A DNA stretch of 49,163 nucleotides, taken from contig CAYRRR010000004.1 in NCBI GenBank assembly GCA_964426755.1, positions 1-49,163 of the forward strand. Direction: 5' to 3'. The notes beneath the pieces were generated by a model. It saw only the letters and a list, made by a program, of their open reading frames with translations. It was not told the DNA's origin and did not search any database. The position numbers and the translations under genes are program-made. The DNA is from CAYRRR01 sp964426755 (lineage in GTDB: Bacteria > Patescibacteriota > Saccharimonadia > Saccharimonadales > JAGQNJ01). Positions 31,851 to 40,319 of this stretch are shown here, one piece after another; the first letter of the stretch is position 1, and every line of letters starts with the position of its first letter.

Positions 31851-32459
31851 ATGCAATCTGAACTTAATAGAAGCCCCGAGCTAAACCGCGATCGTAATCC
31901 TGATCGAGAATTTCAGTTAACCGATCAAGATAACTACCTCAAACTCTTAGAGCTTGCAGAGCAACAAGGTTGGGACAAAGTTATTAAAAGAATACAGCCC
32001 CTTGGAGTCGTAATCAACGGAACAAGCGCATATCCAAAAATCACTACCGATCACTCCAGGGCGTGGTTTAGAGCTAAAATTCTAAGAGACAGCGTAGCAA
32101 TTACAAGCGCTTCTGAGATGCACCTGCAACCAATCTTTACAGAAGGACTCAGGCCAACAGGCAACGCACCAGTCTTTGTGCGTGTGTATAATGGCCGCGG
32201 TGGGTTAGTGCCCGGTCTGCATGCTATTAAAGAAATCGAAAGCGAACTAGAGCTACACTATTACACCCTGCCAGATTCATTTAATTTACCACGAACCAAT
32301 GAAGAAGTAGCAACCACCGCCACTTCTAACAGAACGCCAGAGTTTCCTGACAAACATCGAGCAACTTTAGACACCCTACACCAGCACCAATCAACTTGTC
32401 ACTATACTGGTAACATAGTGACGGCCAATGAATTTTTGGAGCTGATGTTTAGCGATTGA
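31851..32459 (+). CDS. Orphan protein behind an attenuator leader
   Basis: 202 residues, soluble. Residues ~25-65 are helical (DQDNYLKLLELAEQQGWDKVIKRIQPLGV). Residues ~65-140 look alpha/beta (AYPKITTDHSRAWFRAKILRDSVAITSASEMH; PVFVRVYNGRGGLVPGLHAIKEIESELELHYY). The C-terminal 60 residues are Thr/His-rich. I do not recognise the family. Terminator 20 bases upstream, Shine-Dalgarno AGGAGAG. Confidence 0.7.
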   Translation: MQSELNRSPELNRDRNPDREFQLTDQDNYLKLLELAEQQGWDKVIKRIQPLGVVINGTSAYPKITTDHSRAWFRAKILRDSVAITSASEMHLQPIFTEGLRPTGNAPVFVRVYNGRGGLVPGLHAIKEIESELELHYYTLPDSFNLPRTNEEVATTATSNRTPEFPDKHRATLDTLHQHQSTCHYTGNIVTANEFLELMFSD

Positions 32460-32481
32460 CACAAACAACAAAAATTGATAC

Positions 32482-32487
32482 TATAAT
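32482..32487 (+). promoter_or_regulatory. -10 (TATAAT) of rplJ-rplL
   Basis: TATAAT with a start near 32494. A TTGACA at 32456-32461 is 20 bases upstream, longer than ideal. The L10 leader begins directly after. Confidence 0.55.
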
Positions 32488-32497
32488 ATGCGTAATT

Positions 32498-32612
32498 TAC
32501 CAGAGACCGTAGCATTCGTTTCATAACGAACTAAGAAAGCTACCGAGGTACGAGAAGCCACATTGTAAGCAAAATTCGTATAAAAGTCTTTGGATTGCCA
32601 GAGGCTTTTTTT
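32498..32612 (+). promoter_or_regulatory. L10-type leader with intrinsic terminator
   Basis: GAGACCGTAGC ... GCTACCGAGGT matches the conserved borders of the ribosomal L10 leader. The stem GTAGC (32509-32513) / GCTAC (32539-32543) holds an inner hairpin TTCGTT / AACGAA (32515-32520/32525-32530). Downstream, AAGTCTTTGG / CCAGAGGCTT (32584-32593/32598-32607, ten pairs with two G.U) is followed by seven T. This fits attenuation by L10(L12)4, as known for Bacillus subtilis rplJL. Confidence 0.75.
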
Positions 32613-32670
32613 GGTAAAAGAACATTCAAAACCAGGTCGATGTAATACTAAGAAGTAAAGGAAACACACT

Positions 32671-33195
32671 ATGGCTTTAACGAAAGAACAAAAGCAATCA
32701 GTCGTAGATGAAGTTACGAAGCTGCTTGGTGAATCAAAACTTACGGTTGCAGCAGCATACCAGGGTACAGGCGTTAAGGCCCTGCAAGAGCTTCGTCGTA
32801 ACGCTAAGGCAAACGGCACCACCGTAAAGGTAATCAAAAATCGCCTTGTCGTAAAAGCATTACAAACGCATGAACAGCTCAAAGAAGCTGACATCAGTGC
32901 CTTGCGTGGACAGCTACTGTATGCTTTTAATAGCAACGACGAAGTAGCTCCAGCTCAGGCTCTTGCCGCCTTTGCCAAGAAAAACCCCAGCCTGCAATTT
33001 GTAGGCGCTATAACAGCAGAAGGTATGTTTTTAAACGCAGACGAGGTAAAGGCTCTCGCTAGCCTACCAGGCAAGAACGAGCTAATTGCACAGGTAGTAG
33101 CAACCCTAATATCACCAGTACACGATGTAACAAATGCGCTTTCAGGCAATCTTCATGCATTGCTAGACGGCGTTGAAGCGAAAGCAACAGCCTAG
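32671..33195 (+). CDS. rplJ: 50S ribosomal protein L10
   Basis: L10 carries L7/L12 dimers at the stalk base. 174 residues of normal length: ALTKEQKQSVVDEVTKLL at the start, YQGTGVKALQELRRNAKANGTTVKVIKNRL (around 30-60). AAGGAAA upstream. rplL follows after 23 bases. Read-through of the leader terminator should control both. Confidence 0.96.
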   Translation: MALTKEQKQSVVDEVTKLLGESKLTVAAAYQGTGVKALQELRRNAKANGTTVKVIKNRLVVKALQTHEQLKEADISALRGQLLYAFNSNDEVAPAQALAAFAKKNPSLQFVGAITAEGMFLNADEVKALASLPGKNELIAQVVATLISPVHDVTNALSGNLHALLDGVEAKATA

Positions 33196-33218
33196 AATTA
33201 AAGAGTAAGGAGAATATA

Positions 33219-33605
33219 ATGGCAAAAGATCTTAAAAAACTAGCAGAAGAGCTAACCAGCTTAACAGTTTTAGAAGTTAACGAACTTAAAACTTTGTTGA
33301 AGGATGAATACGGTATTGAGCCAGCTGCTGCTGCCGTAGCAGTGGCGGGCCCTGCAGCCGCTGGAGGCGACGAAGCCGGTGGAGCTGAAGAAAAGAGTGA
33401 ATTTGACGTCATTCTTAAAGACGCTGGAGCTCAAAAAGTAGCTGTTATTAAGGCGGTGAAAGAGATTACAGGCCTTGGCCTTGGTGAGGCAAAAGCCGTG
33501 GTAGATGGCGCACCTAAGCCAGTACTTGAAAAGGCTAAGAAAGAAGACGCCGAAAGCGCCAAAAAAGCCCTAGAAGAGGCTGGTGCTACGGTCGAGCTTG
33601 CATAA
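33219..33605 (+). CDS. rplL: 50S ribosomal protein L7/L12
   Basis: 128 residues. N-terminal dimerisation helices (KDLKKLAEELTSLTVLEVNELKTLLKDEYGI), an Ala/Gly-rich hinge (around 33-55) and the C-terminal domain EFDVILKDAGAQKVAVIKAVKEITGLGLGEAKAVVDGAPK that recruits elongation factors. TAAGGAG upstream. Ends at a strong terminator. Confidence 0.98.
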   Translation: MAKDLKKLAEELTSLTVLEVNELKTLLKDEYGIEPAAAAVAVAGPAAAGGDEAGGAEEKSEFDVILKDAGAQKVAVIKAVKEITGLGLGEAKAVVDGAPKPVLEKAKKEDAESAKKALEEAGATVELA

Positions 33606-33635
33606 GCTGACCCTAAAGCCTAAAAATAACCTAAT

Positions 33636-33667
33636 AAAACCGCTCTATTTCTGGAGCGGTTTTTTTG
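33636..33667 (+). terminator. Intrinsic terminator of rplJ-rplL
   Basis: AAAACCGCTC / GAGCGGTTTT (33636-33645/33654-33663) with an eight-base loop and T-run. Confidence 0.9.
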
Positions 33668-33694
33668 TTTATCCACAATTAAGTTGTAATAATT

Positions 33695-33723
33695 TTGACA
33701 AAGCGACCGGGACGTGATAGTTT
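33695..33723 (+). promoter_or_regulatory. Promoter with consensus -35 and extended -10
   Basis: TTGACA (33695-33700), 17 bases, TGA TAGTTT (-10 at 33718-33723). Start near 33730, about 38 bases before the gene. Confidence 0.65.
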
Positions 33724-33767
33724 TAGGCATGAGAGTATAGGCTAAAAACAAAAGAGAGACTTTGATT

Positions 33768-34277
33768 ATGCCAGATTTACCAGAAAAACAAATTAAACGC
33801 TTGCGAATTTTAATTGAGGAGGCGGAAACAAGTCTTGCTGCAGCTAAAGAGCTGTTAGTAAGTGTAGTGGGCGAAGATGCGCCCGAAACTGCGAAACTAC
33901 AAGAAGAGCCTATCGGTAAAATTATCGAGGGTGTTTTTGATGGTCAAGCGATGGTTGGCAGCGATGGCAAAACATATCCTGTACCCGCCAACTACGCCTC
34001 AAAGTCTAAATTAGTTCAAGGTGATATTCTTAAGCTCACCATTGCCGATGATGGAACATTTCTATATAAACAGATTGGACCCGTGGCAAGAGTACAAAAA
34101 GTGGGCGTCTTAACTCTTGAAAATGGACAGTATTACGTTGAGATTGATAAAAAGAAATTTCGTGTTTTGCTTGCCAGCGTTACGTACTTTAAGGCTAAGC
34201 CAGGCGACCAAGTAAGCGTAGATCTGCCAGAAGATTATTCGAACGCTGAATGGGCAGCTTTAGAAGCCGCCTTATAA
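33768..34277 (+). CDS. Orphan two-part protein: helical N-terminus plus beta-rich domain
   Basis: 169 residues from the ATG at 33768 (AAGAGAG upstream); an in-frame TTG at 33762 is less likely. Residues 5-35 form a coiled-coil-like helix (KQIKRLRILIEEAETSLAAAKELL). Residues ~50-160 look OB-like and beta-rich (IIEGVFDGQAMVGSDGKTYPV; KLVQGDILKLTIADDGTFLYKQIGPVARV). No catalytic motif. Strong own promoter between rplL and dnaX. I do not recognise the family; nucleic-acid binding would be a guess. Confidence 0.7.
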   Translation: MPDLPEKQIKRLRILIEEAETSLAAAKELLVSVVGEDAPETAKLQEEPIGKIIEGVFDGQAMVGSDGKTYPVPANYASKSKLVQGDILKLTIADDGTFLYKQIGPVARVQKVGVLTLENGQYYVEIDKKKFRVLLASVTYFKAKPGDQVSVDLPEDYSNAEWAALEAAL

Positions 34278-34312
34278 ATGTAATTATCACAATCGAAATA
34301 TTGCAGTGAAAA

Positions 34313-34329
34313 CTCTATAATTTATAGAG
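34313..34329 (+). promoter_or_regulatory. dnaX -10 inside a near-perfect palindrome
   Basis: CTCTATAATTTATAGAG is a 17-base near-palindrome with the -10 TATAAT at 34316-34321. The ATG is 10 bases after the -10, so the mRNA is leaderless or nearly so. A dimeric repressor could bind the palindrome. Confidence 0.5.
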
Positions 34330-34331
34330 TA

Positions 34332-35795
34332 ATGGGAGAAGCACTTTACCGGAAATACCGGCCAAAACAGTTAGCGGATGTTGTGGGTCAACCTCACATC
34401 ACTACAACCCTTCACAATGCCCTCAAAAAAGGGCTGGTTAGTCATGGATACTTATTTTCAGGGCCAAGAGGTGTGGGTAAAACCAGTATCGCTCGTATTC
34501 TAGCCTATGAAGTAAATAGTCTTAAATATGCCGATACTAAAGGATCACTCGATATTATTGAAATTGACGCAGCGAGTAATCGCCGAATTGATGAAATACG
34601 AGAAATCCGTGACAAAGTTCATGCCGCCCCGGTAATGGGTAAATACAAGGTGTACATCATTGACGAAGTGCATATGCTAACTCGTGAAGCCTTTAACGCG
34701 CTTTTAAAAACGCTTGAAGAACCACCTGCGCACGTAATTTTTATTTTAGCTACCACAGAGGTACATAAAGTTCCTGAAACAATCATCAGTCGCACGCAAC
34801 GCTTTACTTTTAAGCCCATTAAATCGAAAGATGTATCAAACCACTTAAAGCAGCTTGCATCACAAGAAGACATTAAGGTGGCCGACGACGCACTTGAACT
34901 TATCGCAAAGCACGGCGAAGGTAGCTTTCGTGACAGCATTGGGTTATTGGATCAATTAGCAGCAAGTGGCGATGTTACGATACAAACCGTTCAGAGTGCA
35001 CTAGGTATACCATCTGAAGACCTCATAAAAAACATTATAGAAGCTACACAAGCTGGCAAGCTTAAGCAGTTAATGGAAGCACTCAACAGCGCCGAACAGC
35101 AAGGCTACCACCCCAACCAGATCGCTAAAAGTGCGACCAAACATCTTCGACAACGCGTAATTCATAATGATTTACCGTTGGGCATCGATACTCTACGTCT
35201 CATGTCAGCGCTTCTACAGACTGCAAACTCTCCGTATCCGCGTGAACATTTAGAGCTTTCTCTCATGGAATTTTGTATTAACAACTCAAATCAATCCAAG
35301 ACTCAGCTAACAACAGAGCCCAAAGCACCCTCCGTCAAAAAAACTTCTCTTTTAAAAACTACCCAAACATCATCTGAAGCTATACAAGCACCCCCCAAGT
35401 CGCAATCTACACCAAAAACAAGCACTGATCCCGTTCAAACAAATACAAGCTTTACTCTGGAATCATGGGAGCAGGTTCTAGTAGCACTGAAAGAGACCAA
35501 CAACACGCTTTACGGCATTGCTCGCATAGCCAAGCCAGAAGTAAATGACGAAGGAATTACTCTAAAAGTGCCCTTTAAATTTCATCATCGACGCCTGACG
35601 GATGAGAAAAATGCCATACTGATACGCAAGATCGTGAGCGATATCAGCGGTCAAAGCGTCGAAGTTTCTGTGCTGGTTGACGAAAGTCTTGCTAATCCAT
35701 CAAAAAAACCTGCCGCTAAACAAACAATCAGCTCTTCTGATACACTAGAGTCAATTACACAAATATTTGGTGGTGGGGAAGTTCTGGATACGTAA
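34332..35795 (+). CDS. dnaX: DNA polymerase III gamma/tau subunit lacking the zinc module
   Basis: Clamp-loader ATPase, 487 residues. YRKYRP near the start, Walker A GPRGVGKT (44-51), Walker B VYIIDEVHMLT, and SRTQRF. The four-cysteine zinc module that normally sits between Walker A and the DIIEIDAAS block is replaced by a short Cys-free stretch (around residues 58-72: EVNSLKYADTKGSL). The C-terminal part (~330-380) is Thr/Ser/Pro/Lys-rich, followed by a folded tail. dnaB follows two bases later. Confidence 0.95.
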   Translation: MGEALYRKYRPKQLADVVGQPHITTTLHNALKKGLVSHGYLFSGPRGVGKTSIARILAYEVNSLKYADTKGSLDIIEIDAASNRRIDEIREIRDKVHAAPVMGKYKVYIIDEVHMLTREAFNALLKTLEEPPAHVIFILATTEVHKVPETIISRTQRFTFKPIKSKDVSNHLKQLASQEDIKVADDALELIAKHGEGSFRDSIGLLDQLAASGDVTIQTVQSALGIPSEDLIKNIIEATQAGKLKQLMEALNSAEQQGYHPNQIAKSATKHLRQRVIHNDLPLGIDTLRLMSALLQTANSPYPREHLELSLMEFCINNSNQSKTQLTTEPKAPSVKKTSLLKTTQTSSEAIQAPPKSQSTPKTSTDPVQTNTSFTLESWEQVLVALKETNNTLYGIARIAKPEVNDEGITLKVPFKFHHRRLTDEKNAILIRKIVSDISGQSVEVSVLVDESLANPSKKPAAKQTISSSDTLESITQIFGGGEVLDT

Positions 35796-35796
35796 A

Positions 35797-37155
35797 ATGG
35801 CACTACCACAAGCACCATTACCACCACAAAACCTTGACGCTGAGTCTAGTCTGCTTGGCGCCATATTAATTGACAGTGATGCGATTGTAAAAATTGCTGA
35901 CATTGTATCCGCCCACGATTTTTACGATCAACGCCACGCAGTTATTTACGATGCCTTGAAGCAGCTATATGAACGCCATAGCCCTATTGATGTTTTGACC
36001 GTAACTGATCGTCTAAGAAATACCGGCCAGCTTGATATGATTGGCGGAGCCGCTTATCTAACAGAACTGACTAATTATGTCCCTACTGCTGCCCACGTGG
36101 AACAATACGCTTCAATTGTTGCTCAAAAAGCACTAAGACGACGATTGATTAAGGCCAGTAATGACATTGTCAGCCTTGGCTATGACGAGGCAAAGAGTTT
36201 GCAGGAACTTATCGAAGAAGCAGAAACCAAGCTGTTTGAAGTAAGTCAACGCCACGTCAAACAAGATATTGTAAGCTTAGAAACAATTTTAAGTGAAAGT
36301 TTTGACAGACTAGATGAGTTGCATAAAGATAAAGGGAAGATTCGCGGAGTACCAACGGGGTTCAAAGACCTAGATGGCATTTTAGCTGGGCTTCAACGTT
36401 CTGATTTAATTATTTTGGCCGCGAGGCCCTCAATGGGTAAAACGGCCCTTGCCTTAAATCTAGCTCATAATGTTGCCACCAAAGCTGGTGAGCCAGTATT
36501 ATTGTTTAGCCTAGAAATGAGCAAGGAGCAGCTAGTTGATAGAATGCTAGCTATGGAATCCGGCGTTAACGCATGGTCACTTCGAACCGGAAATTTAAGC
36601 GACCAAGATTTTGAAAAAATTGGTCACGCCATGGGAACCTTAAGCGAAGCCCAAATTTATATAGATGATACGCCTGGCATTACGGTGAGCGATCTGCGTA
36701 CAAAAGCACGACGAGAGTCACATCAACATCCATTGGGTTTAATAATCGTTGATTACTTGCAGCTAATGAGTGGAGGCGCTCGTTTTGGCGGTGATGGCAA
36801 CCGCGTACAGGAAATTTCTGAGATTTCTCGCGGACTAAAAGCAATTGCTCGCGAGCTGAATGTTCCCTTAATTGCTTTGAGTCAATTAAGTCGCTCGGTT
36901 GAAAGTCGCAGCCCCCAAATTCCCCAACTTCAAGACTTGCGAGAATCAGGCTCAATTGAACAAGACGCAGACGTAGTTGCTTTTATTTACCGGGAAGAGT
37001 ATTACAACAAGGATTCTGAGCGCCGAAATATAGCAGATATCATGATTAAAAAACATCGCAACGGCCCCACTGATTCAGTTGAATTGTATTTTGATAAAGA
37101 AAAACAGCGATTCCGCTCGTTGGACACAAAACATGCAACACCATTTGACACTTAA
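35797..37155 (+). CDS. dnaB: Replicative DNA helicase
   Basis: Hexameric helicase of the replication fork, 452 residues from the ATG at 35797. N-terminal DnaB domain (PPQNLDAESSLLGAILID, around 9-26) and RecA-like C-terminal domain with Walker A ARPSMGKT (209-216), LFSLEMSKEQLVDRM and IIVDYLQLMSG. The upstream in-frame start inside dnaX adds non-family residues. It sits in a dnaX-dnaB replication pair, with no Shine-Dalgarno seen; coupling with dnaX is likely. Confidence 0.97.
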   Translation: MALPQAPLPPQNLDAESSLLGAILIDSDAIVKIADIVSAHDFYDQRHAVIYDALKQLYERHSPIDVLTVTDRLRNTGQLDMIGGAAYLTELTNYVPTAAHVEQYASIVAQKALRRRLIKASNDIVSLGYDEAKSLQELIEEAETKLFEVSQRHVKQDIVSLETILSESFDRLDELHKDKGKIRGVPTGFKDLDGILAGLQRSDLIILAARPSMGKTALALNLAHNVATKAGEPVLLFSLEMSKEQLVDRMLAMESGVNAWSLRTGNLSDQDFEKIGHAMGTLSEAQIYIDDTPGITVSDLRTKARRESHQHPLGLIIVDYLQLMSGGARFGGDGNRVQEISEISRGLKAIARELNVPLIALSQLSRSVESRSPQIPQLQDLRESGSIEQDADVVAFIYREEYYNKDSERRNIADIMIKKHRNGPTDSVELYFDKEKQRFRSLDTKHATPFDT

Positions 37156-37170
37156 TTGAACCGTTAATGC

Positions 37171-37176
37171 TATACT
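37171..37176 (+). promoter_or_regulatory. Extended -10 (TGC TATACT) of the GT-C gene
   Basis: TATACT with TGC upstream, 11 bases before the ATG at 37188. TTGACA at 37145-37150 is 20 bases upstream. Confidence 0.55.
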
Positions 37177-37187
37177 AAATAACAGTA

Positions 37188-38387
37188 ATGAAGAAGTTTT
37201 GGCTTGTTTTTGCAGCAAACTGGCAACCTATATTATTGTGCCTCGCTAGCATAGGGATTTTGTTGTTTGTATGTTATTTTCAACTTGAAGGCATTACAGA
37301 CAGCAAGCTTAGTCAAGATGAAGTCGTGGCTATCGAAAGTGCTTCGAGCGGCAAGCGAATTCTGGAAAACCCATTATTCTTACCCTTTAAGCTTGGTCAA
37401 TACATACTTCTTACTTTTGGTGAAGGATCGATTTATCTGCACCGAGCCATCTCGGCATTGTTCGGTATCATTTTAGTTATATTATTTTACGCACTGACCC
37501 GTTATTGGTTTTCGCCACGTATTGCCTGGCTCAGTTCTTTGATGCTGGCGACATCAACACTTTTCTTGCATCATAGCCGCCTGGCAGTACCTGACATACT
37601 GCTACCATTAGCTCTACTCGGTCTGCTTGCCTCAGCATGGTGGCTACATGGCACCAAACACATTAAAACCGCTTTGCTAGGATCAACTTTCATAGTTGCA
37701 GCTGCGTTGTACATACCTGGCATTATCTGGTTTATATGCTTAGCGATACTGGCCGAACGACGCCACATTAAAATCTTACTAAGTAAAACGCCTGTTTACA
37801 TAACCCTATTCTTTGTGATCTGCGGTTTAATATTGATAGCACCGTTAGGCTACGCATTCCTGCTAAACCCGTTGTTGATACTCGAATGGCTAGCCTTGCC
37901 GACTTCGTTTAATATACATATTATCGCCAAAGAACTATTGTTTGTACCGGCCTCTCTTCTGGTGCGATCCCTATCAAATCCTGTTTATAATTTGGGTAGG
38001 TTGCCTTATATTGACATTTTAACCGCTTGTATGGCTGTGCTCGGTACATATGCTTTTACGCTACGATTCAGTTTGGTGCGCACAAAGACCTTAGTAGGAG
38101 CTGGTATTATCGCTTGGCTACTTATTGGTATCAGTCCGCAAATAAGCATTGTCTTATTGTTGCCAATCATTTATTTAACAGTAGCTAGCGGTATTATGTT
38201 GCTTTTACATCAATGGTTTACGGTCTTTCCTCACAATCCAATTGCTCGGCTTATCGGACTTGGCTTATTGAGCTCGGTAATTGGTATAAGCATATATTAT
38301 AATGTAACGCGTTATTTTGTAGCCTGGAGCAACAGCCCAGTCACAAAAGCCTCTTTCCAAGAATCATCACCGGATCTGATACAATAA
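37188..38387 (+). CDS. Polytopic membrane protein, ArnT/PMT-type (GT-C) glycosyltransferase-like
   Basis: 399 residues with about ten hydrophobic segments. The first loop after segment 1 holds SKLSQDEVVAIESASSGKRI, with the DE pair expected for GT-C enzymes. Later HHSRLAVPDILLPLALLGLLASAWWL resembles the PMT_2 region (SR-x-D pattern). It would transfer a sugar from a polyprenyl donor at the membrane. The C-terminal domain is short and the family assignment is moderate. It separates dnaX/dnaB from ybaB-recR. Confidence 0.65.
   Translation: MKKFWLVFAANWQPILLCLASIGILLFVCYFQLEGITDSKLSQDEVVAIESASSGKRILENPLFLPFKLGQYILLTFGEGSIYLHRAISALFGIILVILFYALTRYWFSPRIAWLSSLMLATSTLFLHHSRLAVPDILLPLALLGLLASAWWLHGTKHIKTALLGSTFIVAAALYIPGIIWFICLAILAERRHIKILLSKTPVYITLFFVICGLILIAPLGYAFLLNPLLILEWLALPTSFNIHIIAKELLFVPASLLVRSLSNPVYNLGRLPYIDILTACMAVLGTYAFTLRFSLVRTKTLVGAGIIAWLLIGISPQISIVLLLPIIYLTVASGIMLLLHQWFTVFPHNPIARLIGLGLLSSVIGISIYYNVTRYFVAWSNSPVTKASFQESSPDLIQ
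38380..38385 (+). promoter_or_regulatory. Extended -10 (TGA TACAAT) of ybaB-recR
   Basis: TACAAT with TGA upstream, 23 bases before the ybaB ATG and inside the end of the preceding gene; AAGGAG lies between. Confidence 0.55.
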
Positions 38388-38408
38388 AGAAGTAAATAAG
38401 GAGTTAGC

Positions 38409-38702
38409 ATGAGTCGATTTGATCAAGCAAAAATGCTTTTAAAGGCAAAGAAAATTCAAAAAGAGCTGCAAAAAGAAACAATTACCGTTGAACAAGGTAA
38501 CGGGGCGGTCACCATTGAAATCAACGGTGAACAAAAAATCAAAAAAATTCGCATTAATCCTGAGGCCGTTGACTTAGATGACATTGGCTTGTTAGAGCGA
38601 TGGATTGAAGATGCCGTTAAAGACGCCATCCAGCAAAGTCAAAAGCTAGCTGCAGAGAAAATGCAGCCATTTATGGGATTATTAGGCGGTCTTGGACAGT
38701 AA
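38409..38702 (+). CDS. ybaB: YbaB/EbfC nucleoid-associated protein
   Basis: 97 residues of the YbaB/EbfC family: KMLLKAKKIQKELQKETITVEQGNGAVTIEINGEQKIKKIRINPEAVDLDD, followed by a helix ending LGGLGQ. Dimeric DNA-binding protein commonly next to recR, as here (5-base gap). AAGGAG upstream. Confidence 0.95.
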   Translation: MSRFDQAKMLLKAKKIQKELQKETITVEQGNGAVTIEINGEQKIKKIRINPEAVDLDDIGLLERWIEDAVKDAIQQSQKLAAEKMQPFMGLLGGLGQ

Positions 38703-38707
38703 AACGA

Positions 38708-39313
38708 ATGAATGCATTACCGCCTGCACTCCAGTCTGTTATTGAAGCCCTACAGACACTTCCTGGAGTAGGACCACGAAGTGCAGAACGTTACGCGTAT
38801 TATTTGTTGCGATCAAATCAGAGTAATGCACACAAAATTTCAGAGTCGCTGTCAAAGCTCCATAGCAACATCGCGTACTGCCAAAAAACATTTGCCCTTA
38901 TACAAAAAGGGCAAGAATATTCGGATTTATATTCTAATCCTAATCGTGATAAAACTGTTGTGGCAGTGGTAGCTGAACCATTTGATATTGTCGCCATTGA
39001 AAACACCGGAACATTTAAAGGCACGTATCATGTGTTAGGCGGCCTTATTTCACCCATAGATGGGGTTGGACCAGAGGAGTTGACAATACGTCAACTCATA
39101 TCGCGCGTAGATGACGATAAAGTTAAAGAAATAATTCTTGCCACCAATGCGAGCGTTGAAGGGGAGTCTACGGCACTATATATACAGCAGCAGCTGGTTA
39201 ATAAGAAGGTGCAGCTAAGCCGCTTAGCTCGCGGACTCCCAATTGGTGTAGACTTAGAGTATGCAGATCAAATAACGCTCTCGCGAGCGCTAGAAGGACG
39301 ACAAGCACTATGA
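38708..39313 (+). CDS. recR: Recombination protein RecR lacking the zinc finger
   Basis: 201 residues. N-terminal HhH (LPGVGPRSAERYAYYLL, around 18-34), Toprim domain (VVAEPFDIVAIENTGTFKGTYHVLGGLISPIDGVGP) and C-terminal LARGLPIGVDLEYADQITLSRALEGR. The four-cysteine zinc finger between HhH and Toprim is degenerate: CxxC becomes C-Q-K-T and the second pair becomes Y-S-D-L-Y. One Cys is left. Works with RecO/RecF in gap repair. Four-base overlap with nrnA. Confidence 0.95.
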   Translation: MNALPPALQSVIEALQTLPGVGPRSAERYAYYLLRSNQSNAHKISESLSKLHSNIAYCQKTFALIQKGQEYSDLYSNPNRDKTVVAVVAEPFDIVAIENTGTFKGTYHVLGGLISPIDGVGPEELTIRQLISRVDDDKVKEIILATNASVEGESTALYIQQQLVNKKVQLSRLARGLPIGVDLEYADQITLSRALEGRQAL

Positions 39314-40317
39314 GCACCAATTCACACAGCACCGCAATTGCAGAGCTTCTTAGTCCCGCCAATAATATTGTAATTGTGCAGGCCGATAATCCCGATGGTG
39401 ATAGTTTGGCAAGCGCGTTAGCGTTAGAACAAATTTTACATGATCTAGGCAAACAACCGTCACTATATTGCGGTATTGATATCCCGAAGCATCTACGGCA
39501 TTTACCCGGTTGGGACAGAGTAGAGAAAGATCTACCACAACAATTTGATCTTGCTATCCTTGTTGACTGCAGTAGCCGAAACCTCTTGGAGGTTGCTGAA
39601 AATAATGGCCAATTAAGCTGGCTACTGGCTAAGCCATTAATTATTATTGATCACCATGATGTCAGTCCAACAATTGACGCAACGGTAAGACATGTTGACA
39701 GTAAAGCAGTTGCGACTGGCGAGATAATTTATGAATTAGCCTTGAAACTTCAATGGCCACTTGATATACAAGCCAAAAATATGATTACAGTATCGATCCT
39801 GTCCGATAGCCTTGGGCTAATGACAGAAGCGACCACGCCACGCAGCATTCGCATAATTGCTGAGCTTGTCGAAGGAGGCGTCAAGCTTCCTGAGCTTGAG
39901 GAGGCAAGACGAGAAACCATGCGCAAGAGCCAGGAGCTCGTCCGATATAAAGGAGAGCTGCTGCAACGTATTGAGTATTTTAATGACGGGGCTATTGCAA
40001 CCATCACTATTCCTTGGGAAGAAATCGAGAGTTACAGCTCGCAGTACAACCCATCAATGCTTGTAATTGACGATATGCGATTAACAGAAAATACAAAATT
40101 AGCAATTGCATTTAAGACATACCTGAACGGTCGTGTAACTGCTAAAATACGCGCTAACTACAGCTATGGTATCGCCAAAGAGCTTGCTGAGCATTTTGGG
40201 GGCGGAGGACATCCATACGCAAGTGGCTTTAAAATTACAGGACGATCGTTGAATGATGTTAAAACGGAATGCATAAGTGTAGCAACTCAGTTGCTACAAC
40301 AGGTTAATCAGAAATAA
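39310..40317 (+). CDS. nrnA: DHH-family phosphoesterase, NrnA-like
   Basis: 335 residues. DHH domain: NPDGDSLASALAL (metal site), DCSS, and the DHH motif IIDHHD (D114-H115-H116-D117). DHHA1 domain ends with GGGGHPYASGF (G297-H301). NrnA degrades nano-RNAs and pAp; related enzymes cleave cyclic dinucleotides, so the substrate is not certain. Overlaps recR by four bases and is followed two bases later by cysS. Confidence 0.88.
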   Translation: MSTNSHSTAIAELLSPANNIVIVQADNPDGDSLASALALEQILHDLGKQPSLYCGIDIPKHLRHLPGWDRVEKDLPQQFDLAILVDCSSRNLLEVAENNGQLSWLLAKPLIIIDHHDVSPTIDATVRHVDSKAVATGEIIYELALKLQWPLDIQAKNMITVSILSDSLGLMTEATTPRSIRIIAELVEGGVKLPELEEARRETMRKSQELVRYKGELLQRIEYFNDGAIATITIPWEEIESYSSQYNPSMLVIDDMRLTENTKLAIAFKTYLNGRVTAKIRANYSYGIAKELAEHFGGGGHPYASGFKITGRSLNDVKTECISVATQLLQQVNQK

Positions 40318-40319
40318 TA

